Shown piece by piece: positions 41,747 through 50,796 of a DNA stretch of 64,000 nt (position 1 is the stretch's first letter; each line of letters begins with the position of its first letter). The notes under the pieces are model-generated. The model was not told where the DNA came from. It did not search any database and was given only the letters and a program-made list of their open reading frames with translations. The DNA comes from Microbacterium helvum (GTDB lineage Bacteria; Actinomycetota; Actinomycetes; Actinomycetales; Microbacteriaceae). The position numbers and the translations under genes are program-made. The stretch spans positions 124,001 through 188,000 of the forward strand of contig NZ_JACXZS010000003.1 in NCBI RefSeq assembly GCF_014779795.1. The letters are read 5' to 3'.

Positions 41747-42160
41747 ATGCCGCAGCCCGTCGATCCTCGCGTGCTCGGGGTGACGGTCGCCGGCGGGGCC
41801 GTCGGCGTGCTGGCGCGTGGGCTGATCATCGCGCCTGTCGTCGACCCGGCCGCCGTGCCGTGGGTCACGCTCGCGATCAACGGCGTCGGTTCGCTGCTGC
41901 TCGGAGTGATCGTGGGATGGCTCGACGACCGGCATCCGCTTGCGCGCGCCTTCCTCGGCACCGGAGTGATGGGCGGTTTCACGACCTACAGCGCGTTCGC
42001 GGTGGCGACGGCGCTGTGGGTGTCCGCCCCGTGGCTCGCGGGCGGGCTGGCTGCGGCATCCCTTCTCGCCGGCGTCGCCGGAGCAGTCGCCGGGCTGTTC
42101 ATCGGACGGCGCATCGCCGACGTGCCCGGCGAGATCGAGCCGATCGAGGACGCCGAGTGA
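41747..42160 (+). CDS. crcB: Fluoride channel subunit CrcB/Fluc 1
   Basis: A 137-residue four-helix membrane protein of the CrcB/Fluc family, which exports fluoride passively. NGVGSLLLGVIVG (helix 2) and GGFTTYSAFAV (helix 3 break, fluoride path) are the diagnostic motifs. TAGCGT (41735-41740) is six bases before the ATG and only G residues lie between, so it is leaderless and leaves no room for a fluoride riboswitch. Overlaps the second crcB by four bases; the two likely form a heterodimeric channel. Confidence 0.92.
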   Translation: MPQPVDPRVLGVTVAGGAVGVLARGLIIAPVVDPAAVPWVTLAINGVGSLLLGVIVGWLDDRHPLARAFLGTGVMGGFTTYSAFAVATALWVSAPWLAGGLAAASLLAGVAGAVAGLFIGRRIADVPGEIEPIEDAE

Positions 42161-42534
42161 GCCCCTGGCTGCTTGTCGCGGCGCTCGCCGGCGGCGTCGG
42201 CGCCGGGCTGCGCTACGTCGTCGACCGCCGGCTCACACCCGGCCGCGGGGCGCGGTTCCCGGTCGGCATCCTCGTCGTCAACGTGTCGGGCTCGTTCGTG
42301 CTCGGGGTGGTCACGGGTCTCGGCTCGGCCATCGCTCCCGAGCTGTCGCTGGTGCTGGGGCTGGGCCTGCTCGGCGGTTACACGACGTTCAGCACCGTCT
42401 CGGTCGAGACGGTGCTGCTCGCGCAGCGGCGGCGGTGGCGGGACGCCGCACTGAACCTCTTCGGAACGCTCGTGCTCGCCGCGGTGGGCGCCGGGCTGGG
42501 GCTCTGGCTGGGAGCGGTCCTCGCGCGCGTTTGA
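42157..42534 (+). CDS. crcB: Fluoride channel subunit CrcB/Fluc 2
   Basis: A 125-residue CrcB partner with NVSGSFVLGVVTG and GGYTTFSTVSVETV. The Thr-Thr-Phe-Ser break and Asn in helix 2 are as expected. The GTG overlaps the first crcB stop (GTGA). Gram-positive bacteria often have two crcB genes encoding antiparallel heterodimers; that assembly is inferred from this arrangement. Confidence 0.92.
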   Translation: MSPWLLVAALAGGVGAGLRYVVDRRLTPGRGARFPVGILVVNVSGSFVLGVVTGLGSAIAPELSLVLGLGLLGGYTTFSTVSVETVLLAQRRRWRDAALNLFGTLVLAAVGAGLGLWLGAVLARV

Positions 42535-42620
42535 CCGCATGAAATACTGAAAACCGATACACGTTCGTATCGTGCGGATTCCCGCATCCATGCACCACCT
42601 CACCCAGCGAAGGCATTGCT

Positions 42621-45600
42621 GTGTCGAACCTCGCCGTCCTGAGTCTCAAGAACCGCGCGCTGATCGCGCTGATCACGATCGTCGCCGCCATCTTCGGCGG
42701 CCTCGCGCTGACGAATCTCAAGCAGGAGCTCATCCCGTCCATCGAGTTCCCGGCGCTGATCGTCGTCTCGACGTACCCGGGCGCGTCGCCCGACGTCGTG
42801 AACAACGACGTGTCCACGCCGATCGAGTCGGCGATCCAGGGCGTGCCCGGGCTGGAGGGGACCACCGCGACCAGCACCACGAACGCGTCCATCGTGCAGG
42901 CGACCTTCGCCTACGGCACGGATCTCGCGACCGCCGAGCAGAAGATGACGCAGGCGATCAACCGCATCCAGTCGACGCTTCCGACCGGGGTCGAGCCGAA
43001 CGTCCTGTCGGTGAGCATCGATGACCTGCCCGTCATCCAGATCGCCGTGACGGGCTACGACGACGAAGAGACCATCCAGGCGCAGCTGGAGGCATCCGTA
43101 ATCCCCGATCTCGAGGACGTCGACGGTGTGAACGCCGCGCAGATCGTCGGCGGCGTCGGGCAGCGCGTCACCATCACGCCCGACCAGGCGGCGCTCGCGG
43201 CGGCCGGCTACTCGCAGCAGGCCATCAGCGACGCCCTCAAGCAGAACGGCGTGCTCTTCCCGGGCGGCGAGATCACTGAGAACGACCAGACGCTGACCGT
43301 CCAGACCGGCAGCAAGATCACCTCGGTGGACGAGATCGCAGCCCTGCCGCTCGTGCCGAGCGACGCCGAGCAGTTCGCCGGCGGGCAGAAGACCATCGGC
43401 GATGTCGCCACCGTCGTGCAGGAGACCGACCCGGTGACGAGCATCTCGCGCGTGAACGGCGAGCCGGCGCTGACGATCGCGGTGACCAAGCTGCCATCGG
43501 CGAACACCGTGGACGTCTCGCGCGGCGTGACCGCGCTGCTGCCGAGCCTGGAGGACGACATCGACGGCGTCGAATTCACCGTCGTGTTCGACCAGGCGCC
43601 CTACATCCAGCAGTCGATCGACTCGCTGGCGCAGGAGGGCCTGCTCGGCCTGGTGTTCGCGGTGATCGTGATCTTCCTTTTCCTGCTGTCTGTGCGCTCG
43701 ACGCTGGTCGCGGCGATCTCGATCCCCACGAGCGTGCTGATCACGTTCATCGGCATCCAGGCGTTCGGCTTCTCGCTGAACATCCTCACCCTGGGCGCGC
43801 TGACGATCGCCATCGGACGCGTCGTCGACGACTCGATCGTCGTGATCGAGAACATCAAACGCCACTACGTCGGCGACGCCGACAAGAAGACGGCGATCCT
43901 GCGCGGCGTGCGCGAGGTCGCCACGGCGATCAGCGCCTCGACGATCACCACGGTCGCGGTGTTCCTGCCGATCGCCTTCGTGGGCGATGTCACCGGCGAA
44001 CTGTTCCGACCGTTCGCGATGACCGTCACGATCGCGATGCTCGCGTCGCTGTTCGTGGCGCTCACGATCGTGCCGGTGCTGGCGTACTGGTTCCTCAAGC
44101 CCGGCAAGCCGATCCTCACGTCCGAAGGCGTGGCGATCGACCCCGAGGACCCTGCGGCACCGCCGAGCCGGCTGCAGAAGTCGTACCTGCCGATCCTCAC
44201 CTGGACGCTCAAGCACTCGTGGGTGACCCTGCTCATCGCGGTGCTGGTGCTCGGCGGCACGATCGCCATGGCGCCGTTCATGAAGACGAACTTCCTCGGC
44301 GACTCGGGTCAGAACACGTTCACCGTCACGCAGGACCTCGGTCCCGCGCCCAGCCTCGAGTCCGAGGACGCGGCCGCCCAGCCCGTCGAAGAGGCGCTGC
44401 TCGGCATCGACGGGATCGAGACCGTGCAGGTGTCGATCGGCTCCAGCGGTTCGGCCCTGCGCGATGCCTTCAGTGGCGGCAGCGCCGGGATCACGTACTC
44501 GATCACGACCGACCCCGACGCCGACCAGGTCGCGCTTCGCGAGGATGTGCAGCAGGCGCTCGCCGACCTCGACGACGTGGGCACGCTCACCGTCGGCACG
44601 GGCAACGGCGGCTTCGGCTCCAGCGACATCGAAGTGGACGTGACGGCCCCCGACTCCGAGACGCTCGCCGATGCGACGGACACCGTGGTGGATGCGGTCA
44701 CCGGCGCCGACGGCGTCGGCCAGGTCTCGAGCAACCTCTCGGCCTCGCTCCCGTACATCGCCGTCGAGGTCGACCGCGACAAGGCCGCACAGCTCGGCCT
44801 GTCGGAGGTCGCCGTCGGCGGTCTGGTCTCGGCGGCCATGCAGCCGCAGCAGGGCGGCACGGTCGAGATCGACGACACCACGCTGACGGTCTACATCGCG
44901 GCATCCGATCCGCCGGCTTCGCTCGACGAGCTGCGCGCCCTTCCGGTGCCGAGCGCGACGGGCCTGGTGACGCTGTCGGACGTCGCGACGGTCGAAGAGA
45001 GCACCGGCCCTGCGTCGATCACCACCGAGGACGGCCGGCGCACCGCGACGGTGACGGTCTCGCCGTCGACCGACGACCTGGCCACCGCGACCGCATCGGT
45101 CACGCAGGCGATCGCCGACGCCGAGCTGCCGAAGTCGGCCGACGCCGCCATCGGCGGCGTGGCCTCGCAGCAGGGCGACGCGTTCTCGCAGTTGGGTCTG
45201 GCGATGCTCGCCGCGATCCTCATCGTGTACATCGTGATGGTGGCCACGTTCCGCTCGCTGCGCCAGCCGCTGCTGCTGCTCGTGTCGGTTCCGTTCGCGG
45301 CGACCGGTGCGATCCTGCTGCAGATCATCACGGGCGTGCCGCTGGGCGTCGCGTCGCTCATCGGCGTGCTGATGCTCATCGGCATCGTCGTGACGAACGC
45401 GATCGTGCTCGTGGACCTCGTGAACCAGTACCGCGAGAAGGGTCTGTCGACGCACGACGCCACTCTCGCGGGTGGGTCCCGCCGACTGCGGCCCATTCTC
45501 ATGACCGCGCTCGCGACGATCTTCGCCCTCACTCCGATGGCGCTGGGGATCACCGGCCACGGCGGGTTCATCTCGCAGCCCCTCGCGATCGTCGTGATCG

Positions 45601-46964
45601 GCGGACTGATCTCGTCGACCGTGCTGACCCTGCTCGTGCTGCCGACTCTCTACAACCTCGTCGAGGGCGCCAAGGAGCGTCGTGCGGCCCGTCGCCGCGG
45701 CGGCGACGGGCCTGGCGACGGCGGCGGTCCTGGTGGCGGCGGCGACGGCCCGGCTCCCGAGGGCGAGGGTTCTGATGGAGCGGATGCCGGTGACGACCGC
45801 GAGGGTGAGCTCGTGGCTGTCGGCGCATCCGGCGCTGCCGCGGCGGCCGCCGGTGATGAGGGCGGTGCCGGGGGCGCCGCTGCCGCAGGCGCCGCGGGTG
45901 CGGCCGTGTTCGAGACGCGCCGCGAGCGTCGAGCGCGTGAGGCGGCGGGCCGACGCAAGGGCGCGGTTGCCGCGGAGACCGCCGCGACCGCTGTGCCGGT
46001 GATCGAGGAGGGCCCCGACGTCGAGGTGTCGTCGACGCAGCCCGCGCCGGATGCGGTGGCGGGTGAGGCGGGCGTCGAGGCTATGGCCGACGGTCCCGAG
46101 CTCGAGGCGTCTCCTGCCGAGGCCACGCCGGATGCGGCGGCGACCGTCTCCGACGAGCGTGCCGTGGAATCGACTTCTGCAGAGGGCGAGCCGGAGGCCG
46201 GTGCGGCCGAGTCGGCTGCGGCTGACGTTCCCGAGGCGGAGGCGTCCGAGGTGGAGGCGTCCGAGGTGGAGGCGTCCGAGGTGGAGTCTTCCGAGGCTTC
46301 GCCGATGGATGCTGCCGAGCCGGCCTCCGACGAGGCCGCGGCCGCGCCCTCAGCCGCCGAGAGCGTCGAGTCGGTCGCGGCCGACACAGCTGAGGCAGCC
46401 GAGACGACCGACGCCGAACCCCAGGACACGTCGGAGGAGCCGGCAGTCGTGGAGTCCGCGGTCGAGGCGGCCGAGGATGGGGCTGCGGAGGATGCGAGCG
46501 TCGACGAAGCGGGTGTCGAGGAAGCCGCTGCGGAGGAGCCTGCGGACGAGGCAGCCGACGCAACGGAGACCGCGGACGACGAGGGCTCTGCGGACGCCGC
46601 AGGGCAGGCGGAGCCCGGGGAGCCCGGGGAGCCCGCGGAGGCTCAGGAGTCCGAGGCTCCTGCGGAGCCCGAGGGGGCCGAGGTTCCCGCGGCGTCCGAG
46701 GTGCCTGCGGAGCCCGAGGGGGCCGAGGTTCCCGCGGAGACCGAGCCCGCGGCGCCGACGGACGGTCCGGAGCTCGAGGCGGCCGTCGACGAGTCCGAGC
46801 CGCAGTCCGAGTCGAACGTTCGCGAGGATGAGTCCGCCGCGACGGCGGATGCGGGATCCGACGAGGAGTCAGAGCATCCGGAACAGGCTGACCCGCAGCA
46901 GGCCGACCACGATCAGCCAGAGCCCGACGACACCGCGAAGCCGGAGCGCCGCGACGACGCCTGA
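42621..46964 (+). CDS. RND-family efflux transporter with long acidic tail
   Basis: A 1447-residue AcrB/HAE-type RND permease. The first about 1020 residues have the usual two repeats: helix 1 near 13-32, large periplasmic-type loops, and helices 2-6 around residues 335-500 with GRVVDDSIVVIENIK and helices 8-12 near 860-1015 with IGIVVTNAIVLVDLVNQYRE. Residues 1021-1447 are an unusual cytoplasmic tail: a Gly/Arg-rich start, then Ala/Glu/Pro/Ser-rich sequence with short repeats such as SEVEASEVEASEVE and EVPAEPEGAEVPAE. Typical homologues stop near 1030-1080. The start is GTG 42621 with AAGG upstream. No adjacent membrane fusion protein is visible. Confidence 0.9.
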   Translation: MSNLAVLSLKNRALIALITIVAAIFGGLALTNLKQELIPSIEFPALIVVSTYPGASPDVVNNDVSTPIESAIQGVPGLEGTTATSTTNASIVQATFAYGTDLATAEQKMTQAINRIQSTLPTGVEPNVLSVSIDDLPVIQIAVTGYDDEETIQAQLEASVIPDLEDVDGVNAAQIVGGVGQRVTITPDQAALAAAGYSQQAISDALKQNGVLFPGGEITENDQTLTVQTGSKITSVDEIAALPLVPSDAEQFAGGQKTIGDVATVVQETDPVTSISRVNGEPALTIAVTKLPSANTVDVSRGVTALLPSLEDDIDGVEFTVVFDQAPYIQQSIDSLAQEGLLGLVFAVIVIFLFLLSVRSTLVAAISIPTSVLITFIGIQAFGFSLNILTLGALTIAIGRVVDDSIVVIENIKRHYVGDADKKTAILRGVREVATAISASTITTVAVFLPIAFVGDVTGELFRPFAMTVTIAMLASLFVALTIVPVLAYWFLKPGKPILTSEGVAIDPEDPAAPPSRLQKSYLPILTWTLKHSWVTLLIAVLVLGGTIAMAPFMKTNFLGDSGQNTFTVTQDLGPAPSLESEDAAAQPVEEALLGIDGIETVQVSIGSSGSALRDAFSGGSAGITYSITTDPDADQVALREDVQQALADLDDVGTLTVGTGNGGFGSSDIEVDVTAPDSETLADATDTVVDAVTGADGVGQVSSNLSASLPYIAVEVDRDKAAQLGLSEVAVGGLVSAAMQPQQGGTVEIDDTTLTVYIAASDPPASLDELRALPVPSATGLVTLSDVATVEESTGPASITTEDGRRTATVTVSPSTDDLATATASVTQAIADAELPKSADAAIGGVASQQGDAFSQLGLAMLAAILIVYIVMVATFRSLRQPLLLLVSVPFAATGAILLQIITGVPLGVASLIGVLMLIGIVVTNAIVLVDLVNQYREKGLSTHDATLAGGSRRLRPILMTALATIFALTPMALGITGHGGFISQPLAIVVIGGLISSTVLTLLVLPTLYNLVEGAKERRAARRRGGDGPGDGGGPGGGGDGPAPEGEGSDGADAGDDREGELVAVGASGAAAAAAGDEGGAGGAAAAGAAGAAVFETRRERRAREAAGRRKGAVAAETAATAVPVIEEGPDVEVSSTQPAPDAVAGEAGVEAMADGPELEASPAEATPDAAATVSDERAVESTSAEGEPEAGAAESAAADVPEAEASEVEASEVEASEVESSEASPMDAAEPASDEAAAAPSAAESVESVAADTAEAAETTDAEPQDTSEEPAVVESAVEAAEDGAAEDASVDEAGVEEAAAEEPADEAADATETADDEGSADAAGQAEPGEPGEPAEAQESEAPAEPEGAEVPAASEVPAEPEGAEVPAETEPAAPTDGPELEAAVDESEPQSESNVREDESAATADAGSDEESEHPEQADPQQADHDQPEPDDTAKPERRDDA

Positions 46965-46973
46965 CGGTTTCAC

Positions 46974-47018
46974 AGAGAGGGATGGTTGCTCCGCGGCTTG
47001 CGGCATCCATCCCTCTCT
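46974..47018. terminator. AGAGAGGGATGG hairpin after RND gene
   Basis: Perfect 12-base arms AGAGAGGGATGG (46974-46985) and CCATCCCTCTCT (47007-47018) just after the RND stop, followed by TTCGTTT. A good terminator for the transporter gene. Confidence 0.8.
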
Positions 47019-47035
47019 TCGTTTCGGGCACCGCG

Positions 47036-47160
47036 AACCAGGGGATTCCGCACCCGAACCAGGGGATTCACACCGAGACCGGGGGCCACGTCCCCGAGTT
47101 CGCCGAGATCTCCCCGTCTCGCCGAGACCGGGGATCTGCTCGCCGAAGCAGGGGCGAGGT
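47036..47160. repeat. Second cluster of GGGGATTC-type hairpins
   Basis: Two direct copies of GAACCAGGGGATTC (47035-47048 and 47056-47069) are followed by hairpins such as GATCTCCCCGTCTCG with CGAGACCGGGGATC (about 47107-47136). Same family as 12477-12800, again between convergent genes. Confidence 0.75.
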
Positions 47161-47831
47161 CAGCGGCCGCGCTGCAGCCAGGGGCGCAGCAGTCGGGTGA
47201 CCGCGGGGAGCACGGCGTACGTCATCACCGGCGTGAGCAGCACCGTCGACAGCAGCACGCGGGCGATCAGCGGCCACTCCGCGAAGCCGGGCACGTAGCC
47301 GAGCAGCCATGAGGCGAGGAGGTTCGTCGGGAAGAACCCGAGCCAGATCGTGACGGCCTGCTTGTACCGCGGCGGGGCGGCCGGGATGGGCTGCTGGATC
47401 GGGCCGGTGGCCGGCGCCGCGGGGCCCCTCGTCTCGACGTTCCCCACGCCCTCTCCACTCGCCGCTGGCGCGTCGAGCGGAGCCTCTGGGCGCGTGGGCC
47501 CAGTCGCGAACGGAGCGTCGAACCAGCCCTCGATGCCGGTGCGTCGCTCGACCTTGACCTCGCGGGCGAAAGCACGGCCGGAGTCGAGCCACCAGCCGCG
47601 CTGCGGCGAATCCTCCCAGCCCTCCAGGGTCGGGATGTCGCGGAAGCGGTACAGCATGTACCAGAGGTCGCTGCCTTCGCCCGCGCGGACCCAGCCCGAC
47701 CCGAGGAAGCCCTCGAAGCCGGCGGCCAGATCGGTGCCCGCCTGCATCCAGCTCGTGGCCTCTGCGGTGCGGGACGGGTCGATGCGACGTTCGATCGCGA
47801 CGGTGACGGGGTGGGCCACGGGTTCTGCCAT
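47160..47831 (-). CDS. ABM-domain membrane protein
   Basis: A 223-residue protein. Residues 8-105 are an antibiotic-biosynthesis-monooxygenase-like dimeric alpha-beta barrel (TVAIERRIDPSRTAEATSWMQ, WYMLYRFRDIPTLEGWEDSPQRGWWLDSG). A Pro/Ala linker (112-155) leads to two C-terminal helices (about 160-185, 190-212). This ABM-plus-membrane design is a known architecture; its reaction is not established. CAGAAT lies seven bases before ATG 47831, suggesting a leaderless start, with an ATG at 47840 as an alternative. The frame is open far upstream into the DUF998 gene. Confidence 0.78.
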   Translation of the reverse strand: MAEPVAHPVTVAIERRIDPSRTAEATSWMQAGTDLAAGFEGFLGSGWVRAGEGSDLWYMLYRFRDIPTLEGWEDSPQRGWWLDSGRAFAREVKVERRTGIEGWFDAPFATGPTRPEAPLDAPAASGEGVGNVETRGPAAPATGPIQQPIPAAPPRYKQAVTIWLGFFPTNLLASWLLGYVPGFAEWPLIARVLLSTVLLTPVMTYAVLPAVTRLLRPWLQRGR

Positions 47832-48583
47832 GGCATCCATTCTGAGTCCGCTCGCGCGGGTTCGGCGTCCAGCGGCTCTGCAGGTGCGGACGCGGAGGCG
47901 AGCGCGCGGGGCAGGCACAGCAGCCAGATGCCCATCGTGACGAACGCGACGAACTCGAACAGCGCGAGCGTGATCATCCCCGCCGTGAGCACGACCATGC
48001 CGACCGCCAGCAGCGTGACGCACAGTGCCGTCGCGCTGCGGAAGCGCCGGCTGCGTCCGGGCAGCGCGAGCCCCGATGCGACCGTCGACAGGAACGACAG
48101 CCCGAGACCCGTCGCGATCACGTCGTGCATCTCGGGGCTCACCGGGATCGGCACCAGGCCGACCGCGGTCAGGTGCAGCCCCGCCGAGACGATCGACCCA
48201 CGGAACGAGCGCGTGGCGCGACGACGGATGCCCCGGGGGAGCGCCACCGCCACGAGGACTCCGTACGCAGCGAGGAAGAAGCCCGCGAAGATCGCGGTGG
48301 CGTTGAACATGCGGCCGGAGAAGTCCGAGTGCGTTCCCAGCTGCGAGAAATGGTGCTGCCACCAGGTCGCATCGTGCGTGGTCAGCACCGCGATGAGCAC
48401 ACCCGCGGGCAGCGACAGCACCGCGAGCCGGCCGATGCGGTGCGCGACGGCGACACCCGCGACGTCGACGGCCGGTGTGGTCGGCGAGATCTTGTCCGGT
48501 ATGGATGCCGGCAGCGAAGAGGCCGCGGCGAGGGCCGGAGCGGCGGATCCGCCGGTGACGTCTGAAAGGGTCGTGGGAGGCAT
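47267..48583 (-). CDS. DUF998 family membrane protein, stop missing before ABM gene
   Basis: Residues 1-250 are a DUF998-like protein: polar N terminus (1-45), then six or seven helices with SQLGTHSDFSGRMFNATAIFAGFFLAAYG and SPEMHDVIATGLGLSF. After residue 250 the frame meets no stop and continues for 187 residues inside the ABM gene in another frame (Ser/Arg-rich, not protein-like). The natural end should be near 47830. Either the stop was lost by a mutation or frameshift, or the long overlap is real. ATG 48583 is supported by GATCGT seven bases upstream. Function unknown. Confidence 0.6.
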   Translation of the reverse strand: MPPTTLSDVTGGSAAPALAAASSLPASIPDKISPTTPAVDVAGVAVAHRIGRLAVLSLPAGVLIAVLTTHDATWWQHHFSQLGTHSDFSGRMFNATAIFAGFFLAAYGVLVAVALPRGIRRRATRSFRGSIVSAGLHLTAVGLVPIPVSPEMHDVIATGLGLSFLSTVASGLALPGRSRRFRSATALCVTLLAVGMVVLTAGMITLALFEFVAFVTMGIWLLCLPRALASASAPAEPLDAEPARADSEWMPWQNPWPTPSPSRSNVASTRPAPQRPRAGCRRAPIWPPASRASSGRAGSARAKAATSGTCCTASATSRPWRAGRIRRSAAGGSTPAVLSPARSRSSDAPASRAGSTLRSRLGPRAQRLRSTRQRRVERAWGTSRRGAPRRRPPARSSSPSRPPRRGTSRPSRSGSGSSRRTSSPHGCSATCPASRSGR

Positions 48584-49016
48584 TCGACTCACGATCGGTT
48601 CGGTGCGACGCGTTGTCCGGTACGGCGCATCCCCAGATGGACCGATCCGGAGCCTCGTCGACGATATGACGACAGATTCCCCAGTGGAACGGGGACGCCG
48701 AACTGCACAAAACCCCAGTTCAGCGGTGACCCCCCGGTCGGCGGCAAGCCGCTGTGGCAACAGTAGCCCGCGCCGCCGACGGAAGGCTGGCTGTTGACAG
48801 AACATGACCCGCCGCACCTGTGCGCCAGGCGCCGCAGAGCGGACTGCGGAGTGCGGCGGGCGGCGACGGAGTGCGGCGTCTCGGCCGCGTGTGCGAAAGG
48901 GCCGTCGGAGCCTCACGCGGCCGGTGAACACGCGCGGGTACCCTGGAGAGGCCGGCTCACGCAAGCGATGTGCTCGCGCGCGCGGGTGCCCGCGGACCGC
49001 ACCCAGGAGGAGCCGG
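48584..49016. other. 433-bp divergent intergenic region
   Basis: No coding sequence is convincing here. A TTGACA occurs at 48794-48799 on the plus strand, about 220 bases before the helicase start, without a clear -10. A small hairpin pairs GAACTG (48701-48706) with CAGTTC (48717-48722). DEAD-box helicase genes often have long regulated leaders, so a long 5' untranslated region is possible. Confidence 0.4.
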
Positions 49017-50702
49017 ATGCCCAAGAACAAGAAGCCCGGCGGCGGCCGGGCCCCGAAGAACTACGACCCGCGCTACAACCCCCGCGCCCGCGGCGCTCAG
49101 GCAGCGCGCGGTCGAGACGCCGGCGAGGACCAGAAGCGCCGGCCGGGGGAGTCCTCGGCGGGCAAGGCCGGCAGCCGCAGCCCTGGCCACCGCGGATTCC
49201 GCGCTGAGTCCGCCGAAGCACCCAAGCGTCGCTGGACCGAGCAGGAGCGCGCGGGTCGCGACGAGGCGAGGTCCATACGATCGCACGCGCGTGATGACCG
49301 GCCGCGGCGGGACGACCGCGACCACCCGGATGACCGGCCGCGTCGGGACGACCGGCCGCGCCGGGACGACCGTCCGCGTCGGGACGACCGTCCGCGTCGG
49401 GACGCGCCGCGCCGCGATGATCGGCCGCGGCGGGATGACCCGGCGCGCGGAGGCGATCGGCCGCGGCGGGATGACCGTCCGCGTCGCGATGACGGCGTCC
49501 GGCCGGATGTCGTGCACGAGCGTCTTCACGCCGATGCCGTCGTCCCCACCGAGGTCGAAGGGACGACCTTCGCTGCCCTCGGCCTCGGGCAGAACATCGT
49601 CAAGACGCTCGACGAGCTCGGGGCGCGGCATCCCTTCGCCATCCAGGCGGCGACGATCCCGGCGATCCTCGAAGGCCGCGATGTGCTCGCGCGCGGGCGC
49701 ACCGGGTCGGGCAAGACCATCGCGTTCGGCGCCCCGCTCGTCGAGAGCGTGCTGCGCTCGCAGGCCGGCCAGAAGCGCGAGTTCGGACGCCCGCCCCGTG
49801 CGCTGATCCTCGCGCCGACCCGCGAGCTCGCCCTGCAGATCGACGCGACGATCCAGCCGATCGCCCGCAGCGTCGGCCTGTTCACGACGCAGATCTACGG
49901 CGGCGTCCCGAAGGCGCGTCAGCTGGGTGCGCTCAAGAAGGGCATCGACATCGTGATCGGCACTCCGGGCCGCATCGAGGACCTCGTCGAGTCCCGCGCG
50001 CTCGACCTCTCTGAGGTGCGCGTCGCGGTGCTCGACGAAGCCGATCACATGTGCGAGCTGGGCTTCTTGCAGCCCGTGCAGCGCATCATGCGCCGCACGC
50101 CTCGCGACTCGCAGCGGCTGCTGTTCTCAGCGACTCTCGACGGCGAGGTGTCGGCGCTCGTGAAGGAGTTCCTCACGAAGCCCGCTGTCTACGAGGTGGC
50201 CGGCGAGACGCAGCACTCGGGCACGATCGACCATCGCGTGCTCGTCGTCGACCATAGGGACAAGGCCGAGATCCTGCGATCGCTCGTCGACCGCGACGGC
50301 AAGACGCTCGTGTTCACCCGGACGCGCGCGTACGCCGAGATGCTCGCCGAGCAGTTCGACGCCGCGGGCGTCCGCGCCCTCGCGCTGCACGGCGACCTCG
50401 ACCAGGCACGGCGCACGCGCAACCTCGAGAAGCTGACGTCGGGCCGGATCGACGTGCTGGTGGCGACCGATGTCGCCGCGCGTGGCATCCACGTCGACGA
50501 CATCGATCTCGTGGTGCAGGCCGACCCGCCCGACGAGTACAAGACATATCTGCACCGCTCGGGACGCACCGGACGCGCGGGGCGCGAAGGAACGGTCGTG
50601 ACGCTCGTGACGCGTGCGCGACGCGCGCGTCTTGAAGAGCTGCTGGACCGTGCCGACATCGAGGCCCCCTTCACGGAGTTCCGCCCCGGCGACACCCTCT
50701 GA
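49017..50702 (+). CDS. DEAD-box RNA helicase
   Basis: A 561-residue ATP-dependent RNA helicase. A basic N-terminal extension of about 170 residues contains tandem RPRRDD repeats (about residues 95-161, about 18 bp each). The core has FAIQAATIP (Q motif), ARGRTGSGKT (Walker A), PTRELALQ, TPGR, VLDEADHM, FSATL, VLVATDVAARGIH and HRSGRTGRAGREG. AGGAGG lies just before ATG 49017. Unlike many DEAD helicases the Arg-rich repeats are N-terminal rather than C-terminal; they likely bind RNA. Roles in ribosome assembly or cold adaptation are family-level inference. Confidence 0.93.
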   Translation: MPKNKKPGGGRAPKNYDPRYNPRARGAQAARGRDAGEDQKRRPGESSAGKAGSRSPGHRGFRAESAEAPKRRWTEQERAGRDEARSIRSHARDDRPRRDDRDHPDDRPRRDDRPRRDDRPRRDDRPRRDAPRRDDRPRRDDPARGGDRPRRDDRPRRDDGVRPDVVHERLHADAVVPTEVEGTTFAALGLGQNIVKTLDELGARHPFAIQAATIPAILEGRDVLARGRTGSGKTIAFGAPLVESVLRSQAGQKREFGRPPRALILAPTRELALQIDATIQPIARSVGLFTTQIYGGVPKARQLGALKKGIDIVIGTPGRIEDLVESRALDLSEVRVAVLDEADHMCELGFLQPVQRIMRRTPRDSQRLLFSATLDGEVSALVKEFLTKPAVYEVAGETQHSGTIDHRVLVVDHRDKAEILRSLVDRDGKTLVFTRTRAYAEMLAEQFDAAGVRALALHGDLDQARRTRNLEKLTSGRIDVLVATDVAARGIHVDDIDLVVQADPPDEYKTYLHRSGRTGRAGREGTVVTLVTRARRARLEELLDRADIEAPFTEFRPGDTL

Positions 50703-50720
50703 TCGGCGCGGAAGGCAGCT

Positions 50721-50775
50721 CCGCAGTCACGATCGGCCACTTCGCGTACGTGCGGGAGGTGGAAAGTGACTGCGG
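50721..50775. repeat. 55-bp palindrome, single copy
   Basis: CCGCAGTCAC (50721-50730) and GTGACTGCGG (50766-50775) are perfect arms around 35 bases unrelated in sequence to other copies. Total length is again 55 bp. Located between the convergent helicase and membrane protein genes. Confidence 0.88.
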
Positions 50776-50796
50776 AGCGTGTCGGGGCGGAGTGTG

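Noticed and set aside
42555..42572. CGATAC/GTATCG inverted repeat before the RND gene as a TetR operator
   Set aside because: Arms are only six bases, no regulator gene is adjacent, and no promoter element is positioned around it; left as an unassigned site.
42600..45560. 986-codon open frame antisense to the RND gene
   Set aside because: Its Arg/His/Asp-rich translation has no domain and arises from third-position GC bias opposite a clear RND gene.
48804..49016. Small protein or N-terminal extension upstream of the DEAD-box helicase
   Set aside because: Basic low-complexity sequence; AGGAGG is placed for ATG 49017.
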